A stretch of DNA of 7,735 nt from JAQVUB01 sp033809415. Its GTDB lineage: Bacteria; Verrucomicrobiota; Lentisphaeria; Oligosphaerales; Oligosphaeraceae. Below are positions 1-5,765 of this stretch, in pieces (the stretch's first letter is position 1; every line of letters begins with the position of its first letter). Both the position numbers and the translations under genes were made by a program. The notes beneath the pieces were generated by a model. The model worked only from the letters and a program-made list of their open reading frames with translations, did not search any database and was not told where the DNA came from. The stretch covers positions 1 through 7,735 of the forward strand of contig JAPXLT010000232.1 in the NCBI GenBank assembly GCA_033809415.1, written 5' to 3'.

Positions 1-49
1 GGTGCGTGGTGCGGGGTGCGGGGTGCGGGGTGCAGGGTGCAGGGTGCAG
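1..49. repeat. 7-bp tandem array, GGTGCGG/GGTGCAG units
   Basis: Seven consecutive 7-bp units run from the first base of the window. Unit 1 is GGTGCGT, units 2-4 are GGTGCGG and units 5-7 are GGTGCAG, so variants are grouped rather than mixed, as expected from slippage or local duplication. The array probably continues to the left of the window. It lies beyond the 3' end of holB and shows no coding or hairpin character. Heptameric short tandem repeats are known intergenic elements in cyanobacteria (STRRs); likeness to those is by period only. Confidence 0.9.
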
Positions 50-56
50 GGGGTTA

Positions 57-100
57 GTGGCGAGTGGCGAGTGGCGAGTGGCGAGTGGCGAGTGGCGAGT
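57..100. repeat. 7-bp tandem array, GTGGCGA units
   Basis: Six perfect copies of GTGGCGA (57-98) plus a trailing GT. It follows the preceding heptamer array after a 7-base spacer, which keeps the two arrays in the same 7-bp register although the unit sequence changes. No start codon with a ribosome binding site belongs to it, and the encoded repeats in any frame are low complexity, so I treat it as non-coding. Confidence 0.92.
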
Positions 101-108
101 CGTCATCC

Positions 109-212
109 GTCCACAAAGTCCACCCTGTCCACCCTGTGCAATCCCATCCCTCGGAGCAACACCCCCCCTATAAAAATTTTCGTGCCTGTTCGTGTATTTC
201 GTTGTTAAAAAA
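109..212 (-). repeat. Inverted copy of the mosaic intergenic repeat with a 9-bp array
   Basis: Read on the minus strand this is a diverged copy of the element seen at 1999-2257 and 7448-7703. It begins with the TTTTTAAC...ACGAA module (about 212-178), passes through GAAAATTTTTATAGGGG (about 180-164), then a stretch resembling GCTGCTTCGACGGATGGAAT (about 160-140), and ends in a 9-bp array. On the plus strand the array reads GTCCACAAA, GTCCACCCT, GTCCACCCT (109-135). It lacks the GTGGGC hairpin module of the full copies. A run of seven C at 162-168 interrupts it. The element stops only about 10 bp from the holB stop codon. Confidence 0.65.
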
Positions 213-221
213 TGTGTTGTA

Positions 222-1253
222 TCAGCGTATTTTTTCGCAGATGGCGAGGCATAGGGTGTCCAGGGCGAGGCTTTCTTCGACGTTGGCTTTGAGGCTGCGA
301 ATAAATTCTTCGGTCCAGCGCAGGTCCTGTTCAGCTTCGGTCAATGGTGGTGCTTTTTTCAATAATTGTTTCGAGTATGGCAGCAGTTCCGGGTGCGGGA
401 GGAGGCTTTGCTCGACTCCGGCAGCAATTAGAAGGCGTTGCTGGAACCAGGTTTGCATGGCATCGACAAGTTCCTCGCGGAGTCGGACATATTCAGAATC
501 GATTCGGATTTGGCGCAGTTCAGCAAGCTGTCTTTGCAGGGACTTGTTGCCCTCGGCAGTATTTTCCCAGCGCGCATCCCAGTTTTCCTCGACGTATTGT
601 TGAGCGTCTTTTTTGAGATTTGCCAGGATGGCGGAAATTTCGCCGGCGACACTCATGGCATTTTTTACACCGGCATTGCGATGCAGACGGCTAAGCAATT
701 GGAAGAGTCCGTGCTCTTCGGCGATCGGGTATTGCAGCCGGTTTTGCAGCAACAGCAGAGCCTGGCAACGGGAGCGGATGGTCGGCAGCAGTTTACGCGG
801 CCGGGTGGTGGTCAGCAGCAGCATCGTGCCGCGGTTGGGTTCCTCGAGGGTCTTGAGAAAGGCGTTCTGGGCATCATCGCCGAGGCAGTCTGCCGATGAG
901 ATCAAGCCGATCTTCAGGCGTCCGGGCTGTGCGCTGAGACTCAGTGTATTTTCAAATTCGCGTATGGCATCAATGGTGATGATCCGGGACTTGGATTGCG
1001 GCGCGATTTCATAGAGTTCGGGATAGGAGTTGCTTTGGAAAAGTTGGCAGGGGCGGCATTTGTTGCAGGCGTCACCATCGGGCGTTTGCTCGATGCAGGC
1101 TGCTGTTTGCGCCCATGCCAGGGCGAAGCGGTGCAGGATGTCCTGCTGGTCTCCGATCAGCAAATAGGCCTGGCCAGTGCGCTGACTTTTTTTAGCTTGT
1201 TGCAGGCATTCGCAGGCTTTTGGAAACAAGGAACGGAATTCAGTCAAGGACAT
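222..1253 (-). CDS. holB: DNA polymerase III subunit delta prime
   Basis: A 343-residue clamp-loader subunit of the replicative polymerase. Delta prime is the rigid stator that works with delta and tau/gamma to open and load the beta sliding clamp. In the sequence I see the AAA+-type start with QAYLLIGDQ (residues 28-36) where Walker A should be, but without a GxxGxGK[ST] P-loop, so ATP hydrolysis here is unlikely. A zinc-binding set C53-X9-C63-X2-C66-X2-C69 follows, then the FLKTLEEP motif (132-139) and the sensor SRC motif (S161-R162-C163), all diagnostic of the family. The start is the ATG at 1253, which has a GGGAGG ribosome binding site 6 nt upstream and overlaps the tmk end by 14 bp; an upstream in-frame start at 1307 lies deep in tmk and adds unrelated residues. 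The C-terminal third is poorly conserved, as usual in this family. Read-through from tmk is expected. Confidence 0.95.
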   Translation of the reverse strand: MSLTEFRSLFPKACECLQQAKKSQRTGQAYLLIGDQQDILHRFALAWAQTAACIEQTPDGDACNKCRPCQLFQSNSYPELYEIAPQSKSRIITIDAIREFENTLSLSAQPGRLKIGLISSADCLGDDAQNAFLKTLEEPNRGTMLLLTTTRPRKLLPTIRSRCQALLLLQNRLQYPIAEEHGLFQLLSRLHRNAGVKNAMSVAGEISAILANLKKDAQQYVEENWDARWENTAEGNKSLQRQLAELRQIRIDSEYVRLREELVDAMQTWFQQRLLIAAGVEQSLLPHPELLPYSKQLLKKAPPLTEAEQDLRWTEEFIRSLKANVEESLALDTLCLAICEKIR

Positions 1254-1884
1254 CGCAGACCTCCCGCAGAATCTGTTCAGCCAAGTCAGAGATACTCCTT
1301 GTGGCATCCAGATGTCGGATGCGCTGTGGATTTTCCCGAGCCAGTTTCAGGAAGCCATTGCGGACATTCTGGTGGAAATGCTTGTTTTCCTCCTCGAAAC
1401 GGTCGTCATCGAGAAGGTCCGGCTTGACCTTGCGCAGACGCCGGAAACTCTCGTTGACATCCAGATCGAGGAAGAAGGTCAGGTCCGGCCAGCGTCCGCC
1501 CAAAGAGAATTCGTGCATGGCTCGGATGAATTCGAGATCGAGTCCACGCGCTTCCCCCTGGTATGCGGTCGTCGAGTCGGCGAAGCGGTCGCAGAGGACG
1601 ATGTTTCCCTGTTGCAGTTCGGGGCCGATAAGCTTTCGCACTAATTGCGCACGGCTGGCGCCAAAGAGCAGCAGTTCCGCTTCATCGGAAATGCTTTCGT
1701 TTTTGAATTGCAGTAGCAGACGGCGGATTTCCTCGCCAAGCGGAGTGCCGCCGGGTTCCCGGGTTTCCGTGACTTTGTAGCCAAGATTGCGAAGGTGCTC
1801 AGCAAGCAGCTTGATTTGCGTCGATTTGCCGGCTTTGTCCGGACCTTCAAAAGTTATTAAAAGACCACCAGAGATCGTTTTCAC
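1240..1884 (-). CDS. tmk: Thymidylate kinase
   Basis: A cytosolic kinase that phosphorylates dTMP to dTDP with ATP, the committed step to dTTP. The 214-residue length fits the usual 205-215. Motifs in order: beta strand plus P-loop GPDKAGKST (residues 14-22), the substrate motif REPGGTP (42-48), the D99-R100-F101 motif followed by STTAYQG, and a basic LID segment from R148 to R162 leading into DRFEEE. The start is GTG at 1884, chosen because GGAG lies 8 nt upstream and the protein then begins just before the LLITFEG strand; a longer reading from TTG at 1971 adds 29 residues with no family match. Position three of the P-loop is lysine (K17), where most bacterial enzymes have Gly and eukaryotic type I enzymes have Arg. 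The gene is first in a tmk-holB pair. I see no convincing promoter: a TTGACA at 1917-1912 has no usable -10 before the start codon. Confidence 0.95.
   Translation of the reverse strand: MKTISGGLLITFEGPDKAGKSTQIKLLAEHLRNLGYKVTETREPGGTPLGEEIRRLLLQFKNESISDEAELLLFGASRAQLVRKLIGPELQQGNIVLCDRFADSTTAYQGEARGLDLEFIRAMHEFSLGGRWPDLTFFLDLDVNESFRRLRKVKPDLLDDDRFEEENKHFHQNVRNGFLKLARENPQRIRHLDATRSISDLAEQILREVCDVLD
1260..1265 (-). promoter_or_regulatory. Ribosome binding site of holB (GGGAGG)
   Basis: GGGAGG on the minus strand, 6 nt before the ATG at 1253 and inside the tmk coding sequence. It decides the holB start in favour of 1253 over the longer in-frame reading. Confidence 0.8.
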
Positions 1885-1892
1885 AGTAAAAA

Positions 1893-1896
1893 CTCC
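1893..1896 (-). promoter_or_regulatory. Ribosome binding site of tmk (GGAG)
   Basis: GGAG on the minus strand with 8 nt to the GTG at 1884. Together with the position of the P-loop it supports a GTG start, which would otherwise be ambiguous because a longer frame is open upstream. Confidence 0.7.
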
Positions 1897-1998
1897 AAAA
1901 TTGCCCAGCCTTGTCAATAAAAAAAACATCCGAAAAACAAGGTCTGGACTGATAGCAGTACAAGAAGCCAAAACATAATATAACTGCCATGATTAGAA

Positions 1999-2257
1999 TT
2001 TTTTAACCACGAACCACACAAAAAGGCTTGGCGTGGGCTGACGCCCACAACCTATTTTTTGTCCACGGAAAGCACGGAAAGCGCGGAAAATTTTGTAGGG
2101 TCGCTGCTTTGACGGATGAAATGGCACGCGAATTTGTGATCTGGTCTATTGGTTTCTCCGACGGATCAGTCGGATCGGACGGATCGGACGGATCAAGTAG
2201 ATCGGTCGGATCGGTCGGATCAGTCGGATCAGTCGGAGAAAAAAGACAGGAATTAGC
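1999..2257 (+). repeat. Mosaic intergenic repeat, full copy 1
   Basis: A composite element built of recognisable modules. In order: TTAACCACGAACCACAC (2003-2019); a perfect hairpin GTGGGC-TGAC-GCCCAC (2033-2048); three 9-bp units CACGGAAAG, CACGGAAAG, CGCGGAAAA (2064-2090) running into TTTTGTAGGG; a unique stretch with GCTGCTTTGACGGATGAAAT; GGTTTCTCCGA; a 9-bp array (2162-2236); and GGAATTAGC (2249-2257). The same order recurs in the same orientation at 7448-7660, roughly 90% identical by eye across 2031-2169. The 79-residue open frame across it is low complexity and has no ribosome binding site, so it is not called as a gene. Confidence 0.88.
2162..2236. repeat. 9-bp tandem array, CGGATCGGT-type units, eight copies
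   Basis: Eight 9-bp units plus CGG: CGGATCAGT, CGGATCGGA twice, CGGATCAAG, TAGATCGGT, CGGATCGGT, CGGATCAGT twice. The matching array in the second repeat copy has only four units but shares the CGGATCAAG-TAGATCGGT pair, so the two arrays are homologous and differ by expansion or loss of units. The 9-bp period keeps any reading frame open, which explains the Ser-Gly-Asp-Val frames here. Confidence 0.92.
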
Positions 2258-2298
2258 AGTATCTTAAAAGGGCTGTACGCCAATGACTTGGAGCTTTC

Positions 2299-2322
2299 TT
2301 TTCAGAAAAATCTTTCTGAAAA
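2299..2322. other. Perfect AT-rich inverted repeat, 10-bp arms
   Basis: Arms TTTTCAGAAA (2299-2308) and TTTCTGAAAA (2313-2322) are exact reverse complements around the loop AATC. The stem has only two G-C pairs. In the minus direction, in which the neighbouring genes are read, it is followed by GAAAG and not by a T-run, so it is a poor intrinsic terminator for the prepilin-like gene about 170 bp upstream. It could be a protein-binding palindrome. Confidence 0.6.
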
Positions 2323-2327
2323 AACAA

Positions 2328-2348
2328 GAAGTTTGAAGATAGAAGATA
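2328..2348. repeat. 7-bp tandem array, GAAGATA units
   Basis: GAAGTTT, GAAGATA, GAAGATA in direct succession, immediately before the truncated mosaic-repeat copy. It is short, but the heptamer period matches the two arrays at the left end of the window, which also lie next to a mosaic-repeat copy. Confidence 0.65.
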
Positions 2349-2351
2349 GTA

Positions 2352-2393
2352 GCGCGGAAAATTTTTATAGGGGTTGCTGCTTTGACGGATGAG
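2352..2393 (+). repeat. Truncated mosaic-repeat copy
   Basis: GCGCGGAAAATTTTTATAGG followed by GGTTGCTGCTTTGACGGATG closely matches 2081-2117 of full copy 1, with the central part slightly longer. The hairpin and the first module are absent on the left, and no 9-bp array follows on the right. The TTTTTATAGGGG variant links it more closely to the inverted copy near the left end than to the full copies, which have TTTTGTAGG. Confidence 0.7.
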
Positions 2394-2491
2394 CCTGCTC
2401 CGGCGAAATTCTTGTGTGACAAGGCCGGTTGCACGCGATTGCGTCGGAGGCGATATGGAGCACCGGCGGCTCGCCGACAAATGTTATTGGT

Positions 2492-3253
2492 TCAATTGCA
2501 GATAGCATCACGTTTTCGAATCCCTTGGCTGTAGGAATAGGTGCCGACGTGTCCATCCGCCATGATTGCATTTGAGGTGGCGGAGTGGCGGTATCCGCGG
2601 ACATACTTGGCATCAATGCCAACTCCGGAAATCTGGCCGTAGGCATCTCCCCAGCGCTCGTCACTGGGCGCATCTGTGATTGCCCAGGTGATGGCCAGGA
2701 GGTTGGCCGCGCCGAAAGCCACGGAATTGACCGTGCCATCGAGGGCGGCAAAGACTTCGCTTGGACGACGAATGGTAAAAAGCTGTTTGCTTTCTGCTGC
2801 AGCCCGCAGCTCGGCGTAGTACTGCACGGGAACCACCTCTCTTACACAGAAAACATAAGGATTGCCTGCATAGGATTTCATGTATTCCCAATATCCGTTA
2901 CCCTCGCAAACCTGCTTGAGATTGCTGGTTGGACAGACAAAGATACTGCGCAGGATTTTCTCGTCCGCAGGACGGTCGTCAAAAGAACTGGCAAGACCTG
3001 CATACGGGTACAGCAGCCCGCTCCAGGAACGGTTGCCGCCGGTCCAGGTGTTCGACAGAGGGGCAAAATCATTGAAGTCAGCAGCGTACAGCAAAATTGC
3101 ATGCCCAATACTTTTCAGATTCCCTTTGCATTGGGTAGCGCGGGCGCGCTCGCGTGCATTCTGAAGCGCAGGCAGTAACATCGACGCCAAAATCGCAATA
3201 ATCGCGATTACGACCAGCAGTTCAATTAAAGTAAAGACATTTCTCTTTTTCAT
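2492..3253 (-). CDS. Prepilin-like secreted protein with H-X9-DG motif
   Basis: A 253-residue type IV pilin-like (pseudopilin) protein. The N-terminus MKKRNV-FTLIELLVVIA has the basic leader, the Glu at mature position +5 (E11) and a hydrophobic helix up to about residue 30, followed by the helical ARERARATQCKGNLKSIG segment. Such leaders are cut by prepilin peptidase and the proteins assemble in, or are exported through, type IV pilus or type II secretion-like machinery. The C-terminus has H223-X9-D233-G234-H-V, the prepilin-associated H-X9-DG motif abundant in PVC bacteria. Residue -1 of the leader is Val, not the canonical Gly. Between lies a globular region with six cysteines in all (residues 42-252). 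The start ATG has AAAGGA 11 nt upstream, a long spacing. The gene lies 125 bp downstream of the secreted-protein operon, behind a large palindrome; co-expression is possible but not shown. The ligand is unknown. Confidence 0.9.
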   Translation of the reverse strand: MKKRNVFTLIELLVVIAIIAILASMLLPALQNARERARATQCKGNLKSIGHAILLYAADFNDFAPLSNTWTGGNRSWSGLLYPYAGLASSFDDRPADEKILRSIFVCPTSNLKQVCEGNGYWEYMKSYAGNPYVFCVREVVPVQYYAELRAAAESKQLFTIRRPSEVFAALDGTVNSVAFGAANLLAITWAITDAPSDERWGDAYGQISGVGIDAKYVRGYRHSATSNAIMADGHVGTYSYSQGIRKRDAICN

Positions 3254-3286
3254 AATACATTTTTTCCTTTGCTTGGGTAAGGATTT

Positions 3287-3345
3287 TTTTAACCACGAAC
3301 CACACGAAAAGACACGAAAATTTTCGTGCCTTTTCGTGGTTAAAA
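3287..3345. repeat. Large imperfect palindrome of AACCACGAA/TTCGTGGTT modules
   Basis: The left arm (3287-3320) and right arm (3321-3345) are inverted copies of the first module of the mosaic repeat, joined at the perfect 16-bp palindrome CACGAAAATTTTCGTG (3313-3328). The left arm carries one extra 9-bp unit; leaving it out, the 25-bp arms pair with a single mismatch. It fills the gap between the jelly-roll gene and the prepilin-like gene. In the gene direction the stem is followed by AAAATCC, so it lacks the T-run of an intrinsic terminator; a T-run (3348-3353) lies on the opposite side. It may form a cruciform or an RNA hairpin that limits read-through. Confidence 0.88.
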
Positions 3346-3378
3346 CCTTTTTTGGCGCCCTCTAAATGTGATTGAGGT

Positions 3379-4071
3379 TCATTCTGCGGGGGGTATGAAG
3401 TTGATTGCGAGATTATCGATGAATGCTTCAATGCTGTAGGGATATGCGCCCTCGATGCCGACATGACTGCGGCAGAAAAGCGCGGCTACCGAGGGATCGT
3501 AGCTGATTTCGCTGACCTTATTGTCGCATTGCGTAACCCCGATGACAATGCGGTTCAAGCTGATGCGCCCGTTTATTCTGATTCTGCCACTGCTGAACAA
3601 TTCCTTGCCGTCAGCGGATGACAAGGAGAAAAGCGCTGTGCGTGCAGCAGCGTCATATTCGATGCAGGCGCGCATTTTGCCTGGGGTGACATTTTCAAAA
3701 GGCTTGCATTCCTCTACTACTCCCGGGGCGGCTTGCACACGGAGATAGCAGCGGTTGATGCGGTCGTCGCCTTTATTGAACAGGAATTCCAAGCACTGTG
3801 TATTCGTCTTGTCAAGTGCGATCATCAGCGAAGCATAGTGGTTGAAGGTTGCGATGTCAAGGTCAAATTCGAAGATGAAGCTGCCGCCGGAAGTTTCCGG
3901 GATCGGCAGGGCGCTTTTCAGCCATTGTGTACGTTGTCCGGGATAAGGTTCGGTAAACGTTTGCAGGTCGGGGTCCGTTGAAAATGAATAAAAAGTAATG
4001 TTATCCATTGCTGAGCAGGATATTTCGAGGAATCCCATGATCATCAAAAAGGTCAGGGCTATGTGTTTCAT
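3379..4071 (-). CDS. Secreted beta-rich protein, probable jelly-roll (LamG/ConA-like)
   Basis: A 230-residue protein with an apparent Sec signal peptide (residues 1-21, cleavage likely after CSA; the LEISC stretch is a poor lipobox). The rest is rich in alternating hydrophobic beta-strand patterns: GGSFIFEFDLDI (62-73), YASLMIALD (79-87), ARTALFSLSSADGKELF (143-159) and a last strand EAFIDNLAINFI (215-226). A closing 'IDN-hydrophobic' strand is typical of concanavalin A-like/LamG-type sandwiches that bind or cleave glycans. I recognise the pattern but not a family, and no catalytic signature stands out. Five cysteines fall in the mature part. The start is set by an ATGA overlap with the stop of the upstream gene and by GGGAG 7 nt before the ATG, inside that gene. 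Translational coupling with the upstream barrel protein suggests joint export and use. It is the last gene of the coupled set. Confidence 0.75.
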   Translation of the reverse strand: MKHIALTFLMIMGFLEISCSAMDNITFYSFSTDPDLQTFTEPYPGQRTQWLKSALPIPETSGGSFIFEFDLDIATFNHYASLMIALDKTNTQCLEFLFNKGDDRINRCYLRVQAAPGVVEECKPFENVTPGKMRACIEYDAAARTALFSLSSADGKELFSSGRIRINGRISLNRIVIGVTQCDNKVSEISYDPSVAALFCRSHVGIEGAYPYSIEAFIDNLAINFIPPAE

Positions 4072-5765
4072 TTCCGGTCTCCCAATTTGAGCATGCGGCT
4101 GAATTTTTCCGGTTGTGGTGTTTTTCCCAGGATGAACAACTCGTAGCAGGCTTGGTCCACAGCTTCGATGACACCGGGTTGCGCATCATCGCTCCAAAAG
4201 GCTGCTCCCGGAATATCAGCGGCAATGCTGCGGATCAAATGCAACTGCGCAATGACGCTTTCGGCCTGTTGCTCGGGATCGTGCCAGTTGTTCCAGGTTT
4301 TGTGCGTAACCAGGCCGATCAGGGACTTGTCGGCAATCCCCCGCTTTTGAATGTTTTCAGCAGCGCGATAAATGGGATTTACCGGCTCGCCCGGCTTGAC
4401 ATAAACCTCGAACATCAGAAGGTCAATGACACCGGCTTTCACAAGGTCTGCAATTTCAGGGGCAGTATCTTCGCCAATGGTCCACAGGGCAATCTTGAAA
4501 TCAGGAAATGCTTTGCGCAATTCAGGCAGTACGACCGCCATACGCTGCGCCGCCTCGGTAAATCGGAAAATTTCATCGATGACAATACCGTCAAACTGGC
4601 CGGATGCCGCCAGGCGGCTGTATTCTTCCAAGGCGTTATGTCCTGTGCCTGCCAGAGCCATTGCCAATCCGCCGCGCCGTCGCCACTCGGCAGAGGAAAG
4701 CGCCGGGCATTGTCCATGGTTTGCATAGGGCAGCTGCAAGACATTGCCATACCAGACAAAATGCACATCTTTCTCGACTGCCGCCGCACGCAATATAAGC
4801 ACATTGTTGCCGGGCACTGCATCTCGAACTTTGTTTTCCGGGTCTATGGTGAGTTGCATCGAGTATTCGCCGGCTCGGGAAGGCACATAGCGCCATTCAA
4901 CCGTTTTTTCTTCACCCGGAGCAATCGCCGGAAGGCTTTGCTTGCTGATCAGCTCCCCATTCTCGGTTTGTACGGTGAAAGATACCGGAGAACTCGCTGT
5001 TGCGCCACGGTTTTGAATGCTTGCAGTAAAAGTGACGCTTTCGCCGACACGCGGATACATCTTCGAGGTCGATAGGCAGGCATTGACCGAAACGCGCTCG
5101 CCGGTGCCCAGCGACAGGTCAGGAAGCAGGCTCGATGCAACCGGATTCGAGGGGGTGCTTTCGTTGTCGGCTCCATCAATGGCTGTCAAGCGGTAAAATG
5201 CCGCCGAAGCGGTCAAACTCGCATCATGATATTCCTGTCGGCGGGTGAGCGTCTTTTCTATTTCTACAAGCAAGGCACCAAGCTTTTCGGGGGTTTGTGA
5301 TCTGTAAAGCCGGAAACAACGCAGGCCTTCAGGGTTGTGAGCCGGTGCCGACCGCCAATGCAGCAGGGGTTTCCCTTGGCGATATTCGCCGAAAAGAACA
5401 GGTGGCGCCGGCGGAGTGCGGTCCAGTTCTTCAATCGGCGCTGCTGCCGCCTCGAAAACCGGGTTTTGCCTGAGCGTATTGCAGGAGAAGAGGTAGTAGC
5501 AGGCCGTGCCGTTCTCGCGTGCAGGAATCGTGATTGTGTGGCAGTCGTTTTCCAGCAGATCGCCTTGCTCTTCGGCCTGTATTGCAGCGGTGGCGGAGAG
5601 CGGCGTCCGGGAACGGCGAATCTGGTGAAAATGATGCTTGTTTTCACAGGTGATATGAAGCGTCGTCAAGCCGGTTTCCGGATCATGTTCCGCTTCGAGT
5701 GCGGCTGCCTGCAGAGTCAGGCAGCTGAGCAATTGTAACAGGATTATGCAGAAAGGTTTCATCAT
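4068..5765 (-). CDS. Secreted FN3-FN3-CARDB-barrel protein, putative glycan-active
   Basis: A 565-residue exported protein. After a signal peptide (1 to about 22) come an FN3-like domain (about 23-109), a clearer FN3-like domain (about 117-208, with the PPAPP start, FRLYRS and AFYRLTAID strands), a CARDB-like sandwich (about 222-327, with VGESVTFTASIQNRG, PAIAPGEEKTVEWRY, DPENKVRDAVPGNN) and a C-terminal alpha/beta barrel-like domain (about 334-548). The barrel shares blocks with the protein encoded just upstream: WRRRG (361-365), IVIDE with D397-E398, the FPDFKIALW strand (420-428), LLMFE with E453, and IPGAAFW (518-524). The paired acids at strand ends suggest a glycoside-hydrolase-like active site; this is inference and I cannot place it in a GH family. 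FN3 and CARDB domains are typical spacers or adhesive modules in secreted carbohydrate enzymes. The start overlaps the upstream stop (ATGA); a second ATG follows at 5762. The ribosome binding site is weak (GTGAAG), which suits coupling. Confidence 0.8.
   Translation of the reverse strand: MMKPFCIILLQLLSCLTLQAAALEAEHDPETGLTTLHITCENKHHFHQIRRSRTPLSATAAIQAEEQGDLLENDCHTITIPARENGTACYYLFSCNTLRQNPVFEAAAAPIEELDRTPPAPPVLFGEYRQGKPLLHWRSAPAHNPEGLRCFRLYRSQTPEKLGALLVEIEKTLTRRQEYHDASLTASAAFYRLTAIDGADNESTPSNPVASSLLPDLSLGTGERVSVNACLSTSKMYPRVGESVTFTASIQNRGATASSPVSFTVQTENGELISKQSLPAIAPGEEKTVEWRYVPSRAGEYSMQLTIDPENKVRDAVPGNNVLILRAAAVEKDVHFVWYGNVLQLPYANHGQCPALSSAEWRRRGGLAMALAGTGHNALEEYSRLAASGQFDGIVIDEIFRFTEAAQRMAVVLPELRKAFPDFKIALWTIGEDTAPEIADLVKAGVIDLLMFEVYVKPGEPVNPIYRAAENIQKRGIADKSLIGLVTHKTWNNWHDPEQQAESVIAQLHLIRSIAADIPGAAFWSDDAQPGVIEAVDQACYELFILGKTPQPEKFSRMLKLGDRK

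Larger units (their letters stand above)
2258..2491. other. Gene-free spacer with repeat fragments
   Basis: This stretch separates the mosaic repeat from the end of the prepilin-like gene. It contains an AT-rich hairpin (2299-2322), three 7-bp units (2328-2348), a truncated mosaic-repeat copy (2352-2393), and a GC-rich part from 2394 that includes a small hairpin CGGCG-GCT-CGCCG (2464-2476). I see no gene with a credible start on either strand. Frames crossing it are short, and one simply continues a wrong-frame reading of the prepilin gene. Confidence 0.6.

Noticed and set aside
222..1253. tau/gamma clamp-loader ATPase (dnaX) instead of delta prime
   Set aside because: The P-loop lacks GxxGxGK[ST], the length is 343 residues without a C-terminal extension, and the gene directly follows tmk, all of which fit delta prime.
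1254..1307. N-terminal extension of delta prime to 1307
   Set aside because: The added 18 residues overlap tmk further and lack a ribosome binding site, whereas 1253 has GGGAGG at 6 nt.
1912..1917. TTGACA hexamer upstream of tmk as a promoter
   Set aside because: With 16-19 bp spacing the -10 would be AGTTTT or TTTTTA, overlapping the ribosome binding site, and transcription would start at or inside the start codon.
1885..1971. N-terminal extension of thymidylate kinase to a TTG at 1971
   Set aside because: It would add 29 residues before the LLITFEG strand without family support and would bury the GGAG ribosome binding site of the GTG at 1884.
2162..2236. CRISPR array
   Set aside because: The units are 9 bp and directly abutting with no spacers, and there are no cas genes nearby. 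The same applies to the arrays at 1-100 and 7610-7645.
2028..2267. Plus-strand open frame with Ser-Gly-Asp-Val repeats
   Set aside because: The repeats come from the 9-bp array of the mosaic element, the frame has no ribosome binding site, and the matching region at 7448-7660 does not keep the same frame intact. A repeat-encoded artefact.
2365..2751. Possible frameshifted continuation of the prepilin-like gene
   Set aside because: A minus-strand frame runs past the prepilin stop at 2492, but the called protein already ends about 20 residues after its H-X9-DG motif, as usual for the family, and the extension enters repeat DNA. No frameshift is needed.
3287..3345. Rho-independent terminator of the secreted-protein operon
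   Set aside because: The stem is strong, but in the direction of transcription it is followed by an A-rich and not a T-rich stretch; the T-run at 3348-3353 is on the wrong side.
4113..5075. Plus-strand open frame of 320 codons
   Set aside because: It lies entirely antisense to the FN3-FN3-CARDB-barrel gene, which has a signal peptide, recognisable domains and a coupled start. The plus-strand translation shows no domain pattern and is a high-GC3 shadow.
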